This document shows positions 47,667 through 57,800 of a stretch of 64,000 nucleotides of DNA, piece after piece (positions within the stretch are counted from its first letter, which is position 1; each line of letters begins with the position of its first letter). Source of the stretch: Pseudomonas alcaligenes. Lineage in GTDB: Bacteria; Pseudomonadota; Gammaproteobacteria; Pseudomonadales; Pseudomonadaceae. The stretch covers positions 4,367,501 to 4,431,500 of the forward strand of contig NZ_LZEU01000001.1 of NCBI RefSeq assembly GCF_014490745.1, written 5' to 3'. Below the pieces are notes generated by a model. The model had not been told where the DNA came from. It did not search any database and was given only the letters and a program-made list of their open reading frames with translations. The position numbers and the translations under genes were made by a program.

Positions 47667-48989
47667 ATGCGCCTGGCCCTCGCCCTGTGCACCCTGCTGA
47701 GCCTGCCGGCCCTGGCCGAGGAGGCAGCGCCGCTGTCGCTGCTGGATGCCTACGACAACGCCCTGTACCACGACCCGAGCTTCCAGGCCGCCACCTACGA
47801 CTTCCAGGCCAGCCAGCAGGAAAAGGACATCGGCCTGGCCAACCTGCTGCCGCAGATCGCCGCCAGCGGCAGCTACGGCAGCACCCGCCAGCTCAGCGGC
47901 CGCGACCTCGACGGCAGCAACGAGAACGACCGCTTCACCAGCAGCGGCCTCAGCCTGAACGCCCGCCAGGTGCTCTATGACCGCGCCAAGGCCGCCTACT
48001 ACGCCCAGGCCAAGGCCCGCAGCCGGCTCGGTGAGGCGGTCTACGACGACGCCTTCCAGGAGCTGTTCCCGCGGGTGGTGGAGGCCTACTTCGAGGTGGC
48101 CCGCCAGGAGAACGAACTGAGCCTGAGCGTGCAGCAGAAGATCGCCATCGAAGGCCTGGTCAAGCAGACCCGCCGGCTGTTCGAGGTCGGCGACGGCACC
48201 ATTACCGACACCGAGGAGGCCCAGGCCCGCCTGGATCTGGTCAAGGCCCAGGAGATCGAGGCCGAGGCGCGCCTGCAGGCGGCCCGCCACGCCCTGGCCG
48301 GGCGCACCGGCGTGCCTGTCGAGGCGATCCTGACCATGCACGAGGAGCTGCCGGCCAGCCCGCCGCTGCGCAGCGAGGAAGACCTGGCGTTCTGGCAGCA
48401 GCAGGCGCGCGATGCGGCGCCGCGCCTGGATGCGCGGCGCGACTCGGTGAACGTGGCCGAGGCCGAACTCAAGGCGCAGAAGGCCGGACACTACCCGCAA
48501 CTGGCTCTGGTCGGCACGCTCAACCACAGCGACCGCGACGACCTGGCCGACGACTACCGCCGCCAGTCCACCTCCTACCTCGGCCTGTCGCTGGATGTGC
48601 CGCTGTATGCCGGCGGCGGGGTCAGTGCCTCGGTGAACAAATCGCAGTTCGCCCTGTCCAGCGCCCAGGCCCAGCTCGACGACGAGACCCGCCAGCTGTC
48701 CGAAGACATCGAGCGCTATTACCTCGGCGTGGTCAGCGGCTTCGCCAAGAGCAAGGCGCTGCAGACCGCCGTGCACTCCAACCAGCGCGCCCTGGAATCC
48801 GCCGAGAAGGGCTACCAGGCCGGCGTGCGCTCCACCGTGGACATCCTCAACGCCCAGCAGACCCTGTTCATGGCCCGTCGCGACCTGCTCAACAGCAAGC
48901 TGCTGATGCTGCAGAGCCTGGTGACCCTGCATGCGCGCAGCGGGCTGATGCACCGCGGCGTGCTGCAGCAGGTGGAAGCGCTGTTCTAG
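47667..48989 (+). CDS. Type I secretion outer-membrane channel (TolC/PrtF/AprF type)
   Basis: 440 residues from ATG 47667, where AAGGA is 9 bases upstream; ATG 47661 (ATGA overlap with the previous stop) would add two residues. The signal peptide (to about 18, ending PALA) is followed by the two TolC repeats with LLDAYDNALYHDPSFQAA, VEAYFEVARQENELSL, FEVGDGTITDTEEAQARLDL and GVRSTVDILNAQQTL. It forms the outer-membrane exit duct. Confidence 0.93.
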   Translation: MRLALALCTLLSLPALAEEAAPLSLLDAYDNALYHDPSFQAATYDFQASQQEKDIGLANLLPQIAASGSYGSTRQLSGRDLDGSNENDRFTSSGLSLNARQVLYDRAKAAYYAQAKARSRLGEAVYDDAFQELFPRVVEAYFEVARQENELSLSVQQKIAIEGLVKQTRRLFEVGDGTITDTEEAQARLDLVKAQEIEAEARLQAARHALAGRTGVPVEAILTMHEELPASPPLRSEEDLAFWQQQARDAAPRLDARRDSVNVAEAELKAQKAGHYPQLALVGTLNHSDRDDLADDYRRQSTSYLGLSLDVPLYAGGGVSASVNKSQFALSSAQAQLDDETRQLSEDIERYYLGVVSGFAKSKALQTAVHSNQRALESAEKGYQAGVRSTVDILNAQQTLFMARRDLLNSKLLMLQSLVTLHARSGLMHRGVLQQVEALF

Positions 48990-48998
48990 GTGTCGCTT

Positions 48999-49112
48999 TA
49001 CTCCCTCTCCCTCCGGGAGAGGGCCGGGGTGAGGGGCCTGTCGAGCGCTTGCGCACTGAACTGCCCTCCCCTCACCCACCCTACGCCCCCCCTCTCCCGA
49101 AGGGAGAGGGAA
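48999..49112. repeat. REP-like inverted pair between convergent operons
   Basis: Two GC-rich palindromic units of the kind CCCTCTCCC...GGGAGAGGG (49003-49035 and 49083-49112) stand head to head with a roughly 45-bp middle. The flanks GGGGTGAGGGG and CCCCTCACCC are also complementary. This is the intergenic palindromic repeat style common in Pseudomonas. It separates the secretion operon from the convergent glycosyltransferase gene and may serve as terminator. Confidence 0.7.
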
Positions 49113-49118
49113 TAGACC

Positions 49119-49946
49119 TCACACGCCCGGCACGTAGCTGCGCTCGCCGCTCTTCACCAGCAGGTTGAGCTGACCGGTATGCCGGCTCAGCCAGTCGCCA
49201 TTGGCGCTCGGCAGGCTGCGCAACTGGCGCAGCAGGTAGTAGCTGCCCAGGCGCTCGGCGCAGAAGGCCCAGACCCGCGCCTGCACATCCGGACGCTGGG
49301 TCGGGTGCAGCTCCACGCAACGGCGCACCACCGCCTCGATGGCGGAGATATGGCACAGCCAGAAGTCCGCCGGCAGCACGCCCAGCTCGATGCCGCCGGG
49401 GAAGAAGATCTTCTCGTCGAAGAACGGAATGACTTCCTGGCGATCCAGCACGCCGAGCTCCACCGCCACCGCGGTGAAGCGCAGCAGATCCTCGATGTGG
49501 TGCACGTCCTTGTACTGGTACAGGTAGCCGTGGTTGACCCCGTTGAGGGTGAACTGGCCGGGCTTGCCGATCAGGAAGTCCGAGCCCTGCGGCAGCATCT
49601 GTTCGCTGAGTACCTGGCGGTCGATCTGTTCGGCCGACAGCACGTCCATCACCTGGTAGTTGTCGGCCTGCACGCCGATGCGCTCGCGGGTCATGAACTT
49701 GCGGTACTGGCAGATGCCCACGTAGCGCACCTGTGGGCGCTGCAGCAGCAGGTTCTTCAGGGCGAAGGCGCCGGCGATCGAACCCAGCACCGGGTGATGG
49801 GGCTCCCACTCCGGGGCCAGGTCGCGCAGGTTCAGACGCCCCTCGCCCTGGGCCTCGCCCATGTAGATCGGCGTGACATAGTCCGGGTAGTGCATTTCCA
49901 GCGGCACGTGGGTCAGGCAGGCGTAGAGCAGGCTCTCGGGCGACAT
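49119..49946 (-). CDS. DUF4422-like glycosyltransferase
   Basis: 275 residues, no signal or membrane segment. The block FALKNLLLQRPQVRYVGICQ followed by YRKFM is close to the DUF4422 hallmark (KN....YVGLCHYRRYF) of putative polysaccharide/glycan glycosyltransferases. Later PFFDEKIFFPGGI and ADFWLCHIS agree with a catalytic core. The second Arg of the YRR element is Lys here. It sits 20 bp after the GT41 gene and is probably co-transcribed. I infer that it extends or modifies a sugar placed by the GT41 enzyme; this is not demonstrated. Confidence 0.55.
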   Translation of the reverse strand: MSPESLLYACLTHVPLEMHYPDYVTPIYMGEAQGEGRLNLRDLAPEWEPHHPVLGSIAGAFALKNLLLQRPQVRYVGICQYRKFMTRERIGVQADNYQVMDVLSAEQIDRQVLSEQMLPQGSDFLIGKPGQFTLNGVNHGYLYQYKDVHHIEDLLRFTAVAVELGVLDRQEVIPFFDEKIFFPGGIELGVLPADFWLCHISAIEAVVRRCVELHPTQRPDVQARVWAFCAERLGSYYLLRQLRSLPSANGDWLSRHTGQLNLLVKSGERSYVPGV

Positions 49947-49966
49947 CGATGGTTTCCGTTCCGCAA

Positions 49967-51808
49967 TCAGGCGTCAGCGCGGGCTGACGCAGTGGCGCTC
50001 AGCAGCGCGTCTTCGAAACTGCGCACGAAGCGCGGCATGTCGAACAACAGGGAATTCTCGCGACCCGCCGCCAGGCGCTGGCGCAGCGCGCGCAGCTGCT
50101 CGGGGTGGCGCGCCAGCTCGATGGCCCGGCGCTCGTAATCGGCCAGGTTGTCGGTGATCAGCTCCGGCAGGTCGAGGGCGGTGAGCAGGCTGCCAGCCAT
50201 GCGCGAGGCGAAGGTACGGCCGGAACGGGTCAGCACCGGCAGGCCCATCCACAGCGCGTCGTTGGCGGTGGTGCCGCCGTTGAACGGGTAGGCATCGAGG
50301 AACAGGTCGGCCACCGTGTAGCGCGCCAGGTACAGTTCCGGCGCCACCCGCGGGGCGAACACCAGGCGCTCGGCGGCAACCCCGTGGCGCTCGGCACAGG
50401 CGATCAGGTTGGCCTGCGACCACTGGTTGTCGGCCAGCAGCCAGAACAGGCTATCGGGCACCGCGGCGAGGATGCGCATCCAGCAGGAGAACATTTCCTC
50501 GTTGAACTTGTAGTTGTTGTTGAAGCAGCAGAACACCACGCGGTCGTCCGGCAGGCCGCAGTCGGCGCGGCTCGGCAGCGGCGCCACCGGGCGCTGGCGG
50601 TCGCTGCACTGGAACACCGGCAGGTACAGCGGCTTCTCGCTGTAGAAGGGTTTCTCGTCTTCCGGGATCAGGTAGCGGTCGGCGATCACGTAGTCGACGC
50701 AGGGCAGCCCGGTCGGCCCGGGGAAGCCCAGGTAGGTGAGCTGCAGCGGCGCCGGGCGGTAGGCCAGGATGTTCGGCCGCGCCCCGGAGGTCAGGCCCTG
50801 CAGGTCGACCAGGATGTCGATCTCATGCTGACGGATCAGCTGGGCGGCCGTGCCATCGTCCAGGCCGCCGATGGAGACGAAGTGATCCATCGCCGCCTTG
50901 ACCCGCGCGCGCAAGGCCGAGCCGTCCTCGCGGCTCCAGCAGAAGCCGTAGACCTCGAAGCGCTGGCGGTCGAGCAGTTCGAACAGCTCCACCGTCAGCA
51001 GCGACACCGCGTGCAGGCAGAAGTCGGAGGACAGGAAGGCGATGCGCAGGCGCTCATGGCCATAGCCCTGCCTGGCCGCCAGCTCCGGCACCCGCTGGTT
51101 GACCCGTTCGGCGACGAAGTGTTGCGCGGTGGCCAGCTGCAGCCCGGGGTCGTCGCTGGCCGAAAGCATCGCCAGCGGCGAGGTGGCCTTGAGCAGGTCG
51201 CCGCGCGACAGGCCGTCGAGGGCGGTAAACACCGGCCACTCGCACTGCTTCTGGCGCAGGTGCACCCAGTGCTGGATCACCTTGGGCTGCGCCGGATCGG
51301 CCTGCAGGCTGGCCAGCAGCTTGGCTTCGGCGCCGTTCAGCTGGCGGATCTCCTCCATCAGCCGGCCCATGCTGTTGAGCACCATCAGGTACAGCTCGGG
51401 ATTCAGCTGCGGCCCCACCAGCGGGTGGTCAAGCATCGACTGCCAGATCACCAGGGCATTCTCCGCCCGGCCCTGGCGCTCGATCACCGCGCCCAGGTTG
51501 AACCAGGCCTGGGTGAAGTCCGGCTTGCGCTGGATCGCCGCCCGGTAGGCCTGTTCGGCCGCCGGCAGCTGCTCCAGCTGCGACAGGGTCACGCCCAGGT
51601 TGAACTGCACGATGTAGTCGGCGCTGGAGCTGCAATGCCCCAGCCAGGCCTGGTACAGCCGCGCCACGTCTGCCGGGCGCCCGGCCTGGCCCAGGCGCTC
51701 GGCCACGGCGATCAGCTGCACCGGTTCGAGGCGGGCCTGTTCGGCCGCCTGCAGGGTGTTGAGCAGGGCGATATCGAGGTTCGGGTTGTCGAGCAATTGT
51801 TCAGGCAT
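49967..51808 (-). CDS. SPINDLY/OGT-type O-linked glycosyltransferase (GT41) with TPR
   Basis: 613 residues from ATG 51808, with AAGG six bases upstream. TPR-like helices are at about 65-175 (FNLGVTLSQLEQLPAAEQAYRAAIQRKPDF; AWFNLGAVIERQG). The GT41 catalytic domain has SSDFCLHAVSLL (His base), DLQGLTSGARPNI, RPAPLQLTYLGFPGPTGLP, VDYVIADRYL, FCCFNNNYKFN and the nucleotide-sugar site FLDAYPFNGGTTANDALWMG. The architecture is that of cytoplasmic protein O-glycosyltransferases. The gene follows the giant Thr-rich repeat protein on the same strand, so that protein is the obvious candidate acceptor (inference). Confidence 0.9.
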   Translation of the reverse strand: MPEQLLDNPNLDIALLNTLQAAEQARLEPVQLIAVAERLGQAGRPADVARLYQAWLGHCSSSADYIVQFNLGVTLSQLEQLPAAEQAYRAAIQRKPDFTQAWFNLGAVIERQGRAENALVIWQSMLDHPLVGPQLNPELYLMVLNSMGRLMEEIRQLNGAEAKLLASLQADPAQPKVIQHWVHLRQKQCEWPVFTALDGLSRGDLLKATSPLAMLSASDDPGLQLATAQHFVAERVNQRVPELAARQGYGHERLRIAFLSSDFCLHAVSLLTVELFELLDRQRFEVYGFCWSREDGSALRARVKAAMDHFVSIGGLDDGTAAQLIRQHEIDILVDLQGLTSGARPNILAYRPAPLQLTYLGFPGPTGLPCVDYVIADRYLIPEDEKPFYSEKPLYLPVFQCSDRQRPVAPLPSRADCGLPDDRVVFCCFNNNYKFNEEMFSCWMRILAAVPDSLFWLLADNQWSQANLIACAERHGVAAERLVFAPRVAPELYLARYTVADLFLDAYPFNGGTTANDALWMGLPVLTRSGRTFASRMAGSLLTALDLPELITDNLADYERRAIELARHPEQLRALRQRLAAGRENSLLFDMPRFVRSFEDALLSATASARADA

Positions 51809-51847
51809 GGCACGCCTTGGCAAAGAGTGGTTGACGAGGTGCGACGA

Positions 51848-51879
51848 AACCCCGGCGACGCCTGCGCGTCGCCGGGGTT
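51848..51879 (-). terminator. 14-bp perfect hairpin after the giant gene
   Basis: A stem of 14 perfect pairs with a 4-base loop, 12 bases after the stop codon of the giant protein. It has only a short T stretch on the minus strand, so it may attenuate transcription into the GT41 gene rather than end it fully, or protect the long upstream mRNA. Confidence 0.6.
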
Positions 51880-51891
51880 CGCTACCAGCTA

Positions 51892-54800
51892 CTAGGAGTA
51901 GAAGCTGGTGTGCACGCTGCTGGCCACCAGGAGCTGGATGTCCCCGTCGTTGTACACGTCGTAGCTGGTGCCGTCGACCTGTACGCTGCCCGCTGCATGC
52001 CAGGCACCGGCCGGATCGCTGATCTGCACGCTGTCATGGGCATCGCCATTGACGATCAGCTGCACCGGATGCGAGGCGCCCAGGCCGCTGGTGTCGACCA
52101 GGCCGGCCTGACCGAAGTGGCTGACGCTGTCCGCATCCAGCTTCAGGGTGCTGGTGTGGCCGGCGTCGGAACCCAGGTCGATGCGGCTGAGGCTGTGCTC
52201 GCTCACCGACTGCGGGTTGAGCGCGGTCAGGTCGATGGTCTGCTCGCCGTCGCCGCTGCGGAACCAGGCGTCGACGATGCTGTGCACCCCGCCGTCGGTG
52301 GTTTCGTAGCTGCCGCTCAGGCCGATCCAGTTGCCGTTGTTCAGCTCGCTGGTCTGCTCGGCGCCCAGGTTGATGCTGGCGATGCCCAGGCTCGACAGGC
52401 TGTACAGCTCGCCGGTCTGGCTCACCCCGTCCTTGTTGGCATCCATCCACACGCGCAGCGAGGAGAAGGCCTGGTCGTTTGCATCAATGCGGCCATCGGC
52501 GTTGCTGTCCAGCTCGGCCAGGGCGGCGAAGCCGTTCTGTGCCTTGCTGCCATCGGCCAGGGTGGTGGCGGTACCGAACAGCTCGCTGCCGTCGTTGATG
52601 CTGCCATCGCCGTTGCGGTCGAGTGCCAGCAGGCCATCACCCTCGCCGACCCAGCCGGTGGCGTCCAGATCGCCGTCGCCGTCGATGTCGAAGCGGGTGT
52701 TGGCCGCCCAGTGCAGGGTCTGCACACCATCGCCGTTGAGATCGAGGATCAGCGGCGAGGTGTTCAGCACACTGAGCTGCTCGGTGCTCATGGCTGCCAG
52801 CTGCGACGCGGTGAAGGCGTCCGCCTGGCTCATGCTCAACGCCGTCAGCTGGTCGGTGGTCAGCGCGGCGATGTCCGCCACGTCGATCGCCACCAGCTGC
52901 GCGGTACTCAGGTGGGAGAAGTCACCGGCCTCGATGGCCCCGATCTGCGCCGAAGTCAGCGCGACGATGTCGGCCGTCTCGATGGCGGCGATCTGGTCGC
53001 TGGTCAGCGCCACGATCTGATCGGTGGTCAGCGCCTTGATCTGCGCAGTGGTCAGCGCCACTACCTGCTCGGTGGTCAGCGCCTGGATCTGGTCGGTGGT
53101 CAGCGAGGCCAGGTCAGTGTTCTGCATCGCCTGGATCTGCGCGGTGCTCAGCGCCTGCAGGTCGTCGGTGGCCAGGGCCGCCACCTGCTCGGTGGTCAGA
53201 CCGTAGATCTGCGCCGCGGTCAGGGCATGCACCTGGGCCGTGGTCAGGGCGACGATCTGCGCGGTGGTCAGCGAAGCCAGGTCGGAGATCTGCATGGCCT
53301 GGATCTGCGCCGTGCTCAGGGCTGCCAGGTCGACAGTTTCCAGCGCGGCCACCTGGGCGGTGGTCAGCGCCACGATCTGCGCGGTGGTCAGGGCATGCAC
53401 CTGAGCGGTGGTCAGCGCCTGAATCTGGTCGGTGGACAGCGCCGCCAGATCGGAACCCTGGATTGCCTGTACCTGAGTAGTGCTCAGCGACGCCAGGTCA
53501 CCGACCTGCATGGCCGCGAACTGCTCGCTGGTCAGAGCGACGATCTGGCTGGTGGTCAGCGCCTGCACCTGGGCGACCGTCAGGGCGACGATCTGCGCGG
53601 TGGTCAGAACCGCCACATCGGCCCCCTGCATGGCCGCCACCTGCTCGGTGGTCAGCGCCTGCAGCTGATCGGTAGTCAGCGCCTGGAACTGGGCCGTGGT
53701 CAGCTTGACCACCTGGTCGGTAGTCAGTGCGCCGACCTGGGCGACAGTCAACTCCACCAGCTGATCGGTGCTCAGCAGGGCCAGGTCGGTGGCGTCGATG
53801 GCGCGGATCTGGTCGGTACTCAGGGCCGCCAGATCTGCGGTTTCCAATGCCTCGACCTGGGAGCTGGTGAGCCCCTTGATCTGCGCCGTGGTCAGCGCCT
53901 GGAACTGATCGCTGGTCAGGTTGCGGATCTGTGCCGTGGTCAGCGCCGCGAGGTCGCGGGTTTCCATGGCCTGCAGCTGGTCGGTAGTCAGTGCCTGCAG
54001 CTGGGCGCTGGTGAGCACGGCAGCCTGGGCAGTGGTCAGACCGACGATGGCCGCCGTCGACAGTGCGGCAAGGTCGGCCACCTCCATCTGCACCAGTTGC
54101 GTGGTGCTCAGTGCCGCCACCTGGGTGGAACCGAGTGCCGCGGCCTGGGCATTGGTCAGCGCCACCACCTGGGCGGTGGTCAGCGCAGCGACATCAGCCG
54201 TCTCCAGAGCGGCGATCTGCGCTGTAGTCAGCTCGGCGAAGTCGGCCACTTCCAGGGCAGCCACCTGAGCCGTGGTCAGCGCCTGCACCTGAGCGGTGGT
54301 CAGCGCGGCAACCTGATCGCTACCCAGGGCGACGATCTGCGCGGTGGTCAGCGCAGCCAGGTCGGAGGTCTTGATGGAAACCAGCTGGTCGGTAGTCAGC
54401 GCGGCGACCTGGGCAGTGGTCAGCGCAGCCGCCTGCTCGGTACTCAGCCCCTGCAGGGTGGCAGTGGTAATAGCCACTAGGTCGGCAGTCTCGATCCGCA
54501 CCAGTTGGGCTGTGGTCAGCGCAGCCAGTTGGGCCGAACTCAGCGCCTCGGCCTGCGCCGTGGTCAGCGCAACGATCTGGGCCGAGGTCAGTACCGCCAC
54601 ATCGCGAGTCTGCATGGCCGCGATCTGTGCCGTGCTGAGCAGGGCGACATCAGCGGCATCCAGAGCCGGAATCTGATCGGTACTCAGTGCAACGATCTGC
54701 GCCGTGGTCAGCGCCACCACCTGGTCACTGGTCAACGCAGCAATCTGCGCGGTGCTGAGCACAGCCAGATCGCGGGTTTCCAGGGCGCGGATCTGGGCAG

Positions 54801-57800
54801 TAGTCAGCGCGGCCAGGTCGGCGGTTTCCAGGGCCTGGAACTGCGTGGTAGTCAGCGCCACCACCTGAGCGGTGGTCAGCGCGGCAACCTGGGCCGTGGT
54901 CAGGGCGACGATCTGCGCGGTGGTCAGGCCGCTGATGTCGGCGGTCTCGATGGCGCGGATCTGCACGGTGTTGAGCAGTGCCAGGTCGGCCGTCTCCAGC
55001 TGCGACAGCTGGGTCTTGGTCATAGCCTGAATCTGCTCGGCGGTCAGCACCTTCACCTGATCGCTGGTCAGGGCAATCACCTGCGCACTGGTCAGAGCTG
55101 CCACATCCTGCGCCTCCATGCCGGCCACCTGGGCGGTGGTCAGGGCCTGGATATCGGCAGTCTCCAGCGCGGCGACCTGGGACGCGGTCAGGGCCTGAAT
55201 CTGATCGTTGCTGAGTGCCTGCACCTGAGCGGTGGTCAGGGCCACGATCTGCGCCGTGGTCAGCGCACTCATCTGGTTCAGCTGCAGTCCTGCCAGCTGG
55301 GCACTGCTCAGCAGAGCCAGATCACCAGTTTCCAGAGCGCGGATCTGCGCGGTGGTCAAAGAGCCGATCTGATCCTGTGTAAGAGCCTGAATCTGCGCCG
55401 AGGTCAACTGCGGAATCACCGTAGTGGACATCGACGCCAGATCCTGAGGCTCCAGCGCCGCGATTTGTGCAGTGGTCAGGTTAATCACCTGGGTCGCCGT
55501 CAACGCGCCGACCTGGGCAGTGGACAGCAGCTGGATCTGGTCGATGGTCAGCGCGGAGATATCCGCGGTTTCCATCAGCACGATCTGGTCTGTGGTCAGG
55601 GCAGCCAACTGCTCGAACACCAGAGCCTGCACCTGGGCAGTGGTCAGTGCCACCAGTTGCGCAGCACTCAGGGCCTGGATGTTGGCGGTGGAGAGTGCAG
55701 CAATCTGCGTCGCCGACAGGCTGGCGAACTGCGCGGTGCTCAGGGCAGCAGTCTGCAGAGTGGTCAATGCCGCCACCTGCTCTTCGGTCAGGGCTGCGAT
55801 ATCGGCAGTGGCCAAGACCTCGATCTGGGCGGTGGTGAGCTTGCTGATCTGGGTTGCCGAGAAGCCGTTGGCGAACTGTGCCGGAGTCAGCGCAACGATC
55901 TGTGCGGTGGTCAGCGCCTGCACCTGGGCAGTGCTCAGGGCATCGAGCTGGTTCACCGTCATGATGGCGACATCTTCCGTGCTCAACGCTTTGATCTGCG
56001 CAGTGCTCAGCGCGGCGACCTGGGTGTCGGTCAGGGCCACGACCTGGGCACTGGTCAGCGCGGTGATCTGCTCGTTGGTCAGCGCCAGCAGATCCTCGGT
56101 CTCGATGGCAGCGACCTGATCGGCCGTCAGCACGGCCAGATCGGCGGTTTCCATGGAGCGAATCTGCGCCGTCGTCAGGGCCGCAATCTGGGTCTCGGTC
56201 AGTGCCACGACCTGGGCCGTGGTCAGCCCCTGGATCTGCGCACCACTGAGGGCTGCAACCTGCTCGGTGCTCAGGCCGGCGATACGGCCGGCACTGAGCG
56301 CAGCCAGGTCGGCCACCTCGAGCGCACGGATCTGCGCGGTGCTCAGGGCATCGATCTGGCTATCGGTCAATGCGGCGGCCTGGGCAGTGGTCAGCGCCAC
56401 CAGCTGCGCATTGTTCAGCGCGGCGACGTCCTCACCCTCCAGCGCGGCGATCTGCGCCGTGGTCAGCGCCTGCAGCTGCAGCGTAGTCAGGGCTTGCATC
56501 TGCTCGGTGGTTAGCGCCTGCACCTGAACGGTGGTCAGCGCGGCCAGATCCTCGGTCTCCATGATACGGATCTGCCGGGTGGTCCAGGCCGCCACCTGGG
56601 CGGTGGTCAGGGCCGGCACACTGTCAGTGGTCAACCCCTCTATGAAGGCAACCTCACCTGCGGTCAACGCCTCCGGATCCAAGGCAGCCTGTTGTTCGGG
56701 GCTGAGCGCGTTGAACTGCGCACTGCTCAGTGCGGCGGCCTGGGCCGTACTCAGCTCGGCCAGTTGCTCGGGAGTCATCGCGGCCAGATCCAGTACTTCC
56801 ATGGCAGCGATCTGAGAGCTAGTCAGCGCGGCGATCTGCGCCAGAGTCAGATTGGCCACCTGGGCGGTGGTCAGGCCGACAATGGCGGCGGTGGACAACG
56901 AGGCGAAGTCCTGGGTCTGCAGTGCAGCGACCTGGTCGGGACTGAGCGCGGCGATCTGTGCACCGGTCAGCACGGCAGCCTGGGCAGTGGTCAGAGCCAC
57001 CAGCTGCACATCGCTGAACGCGGCAAGGTCGGTGGTCTGCAGTGCCGCCACCTGGGCGGTGGTCAGGGCAGCGACCTGGCTGACGGACAGCAGCTCGACC
57101 TGGGTGCTGGTCAGCGCCACGATCTGTGCAGTGTTCAAGGCCGCAACCTGGGCGGTGGTCAGGGCAGCGACCTGATCCTCGTTCAGTACCGCAATGTCGG
57201 CGGTTTCCAGAGCACGGATCTGCGCCGTGGTCAGGGCCGCCAGATCGGCCACTTCCAGCGCAGCGACCTGGGCCGTGGTCAGAGCAACGATCTGCGCGGT
57301 AGTCAGGGCAGCGCTCTGCGTCGGGGTCAGGGCCTCCACCTGATCGGTGCTCAGGGCCGCGATATCGGCAGTCTCCAGGGCGCGTACCTGAGCAGTGGTC
57401 AGTGCAGCAACCTGCTCACCGGTCAAGGCACGTACCTGGGCAGTGCTCAGGGCAACGATCTGCGCCGTGCTCATGGCCTGCAGATCACCGCTTTGTAGGG
57501 CAGCAACCTGTACGGTGGTCAGTGCGGCAATCTGGGCAGTGCTCAGGGCAGCCACCTGGGCCGAGGTCAGTCCGGCCACCTGCTGCTGGCTCAGAGCCAC
57601 CAGATCAGCGGTTTCCAGGGCACGGATCTGCGCTGTGCTCATGGCCGCCAGATCGCCGGTCTGCAGCGCCGCCACCTGGGCAGAGCTCAGGCCAACCACT
57701 TGAGCGGTGCTCAGCCCGGCCACCTGGTCACTGGTCAGGGCCACCACCTGGGCGGTACTCAGGGCCTGGATGCTGGCCGTCGACAGAGCCGCCACCTGGG

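Noticed and set aside
44610..48989. Assignment of the type I system as LapBCE for a LapA-type adhesin
   Set aside because: The ABC protein lacks the N-terminal peptidase-like domain and has PrtD length; the candidate substrate has no visible LapA-like retention or RTX features in the window.
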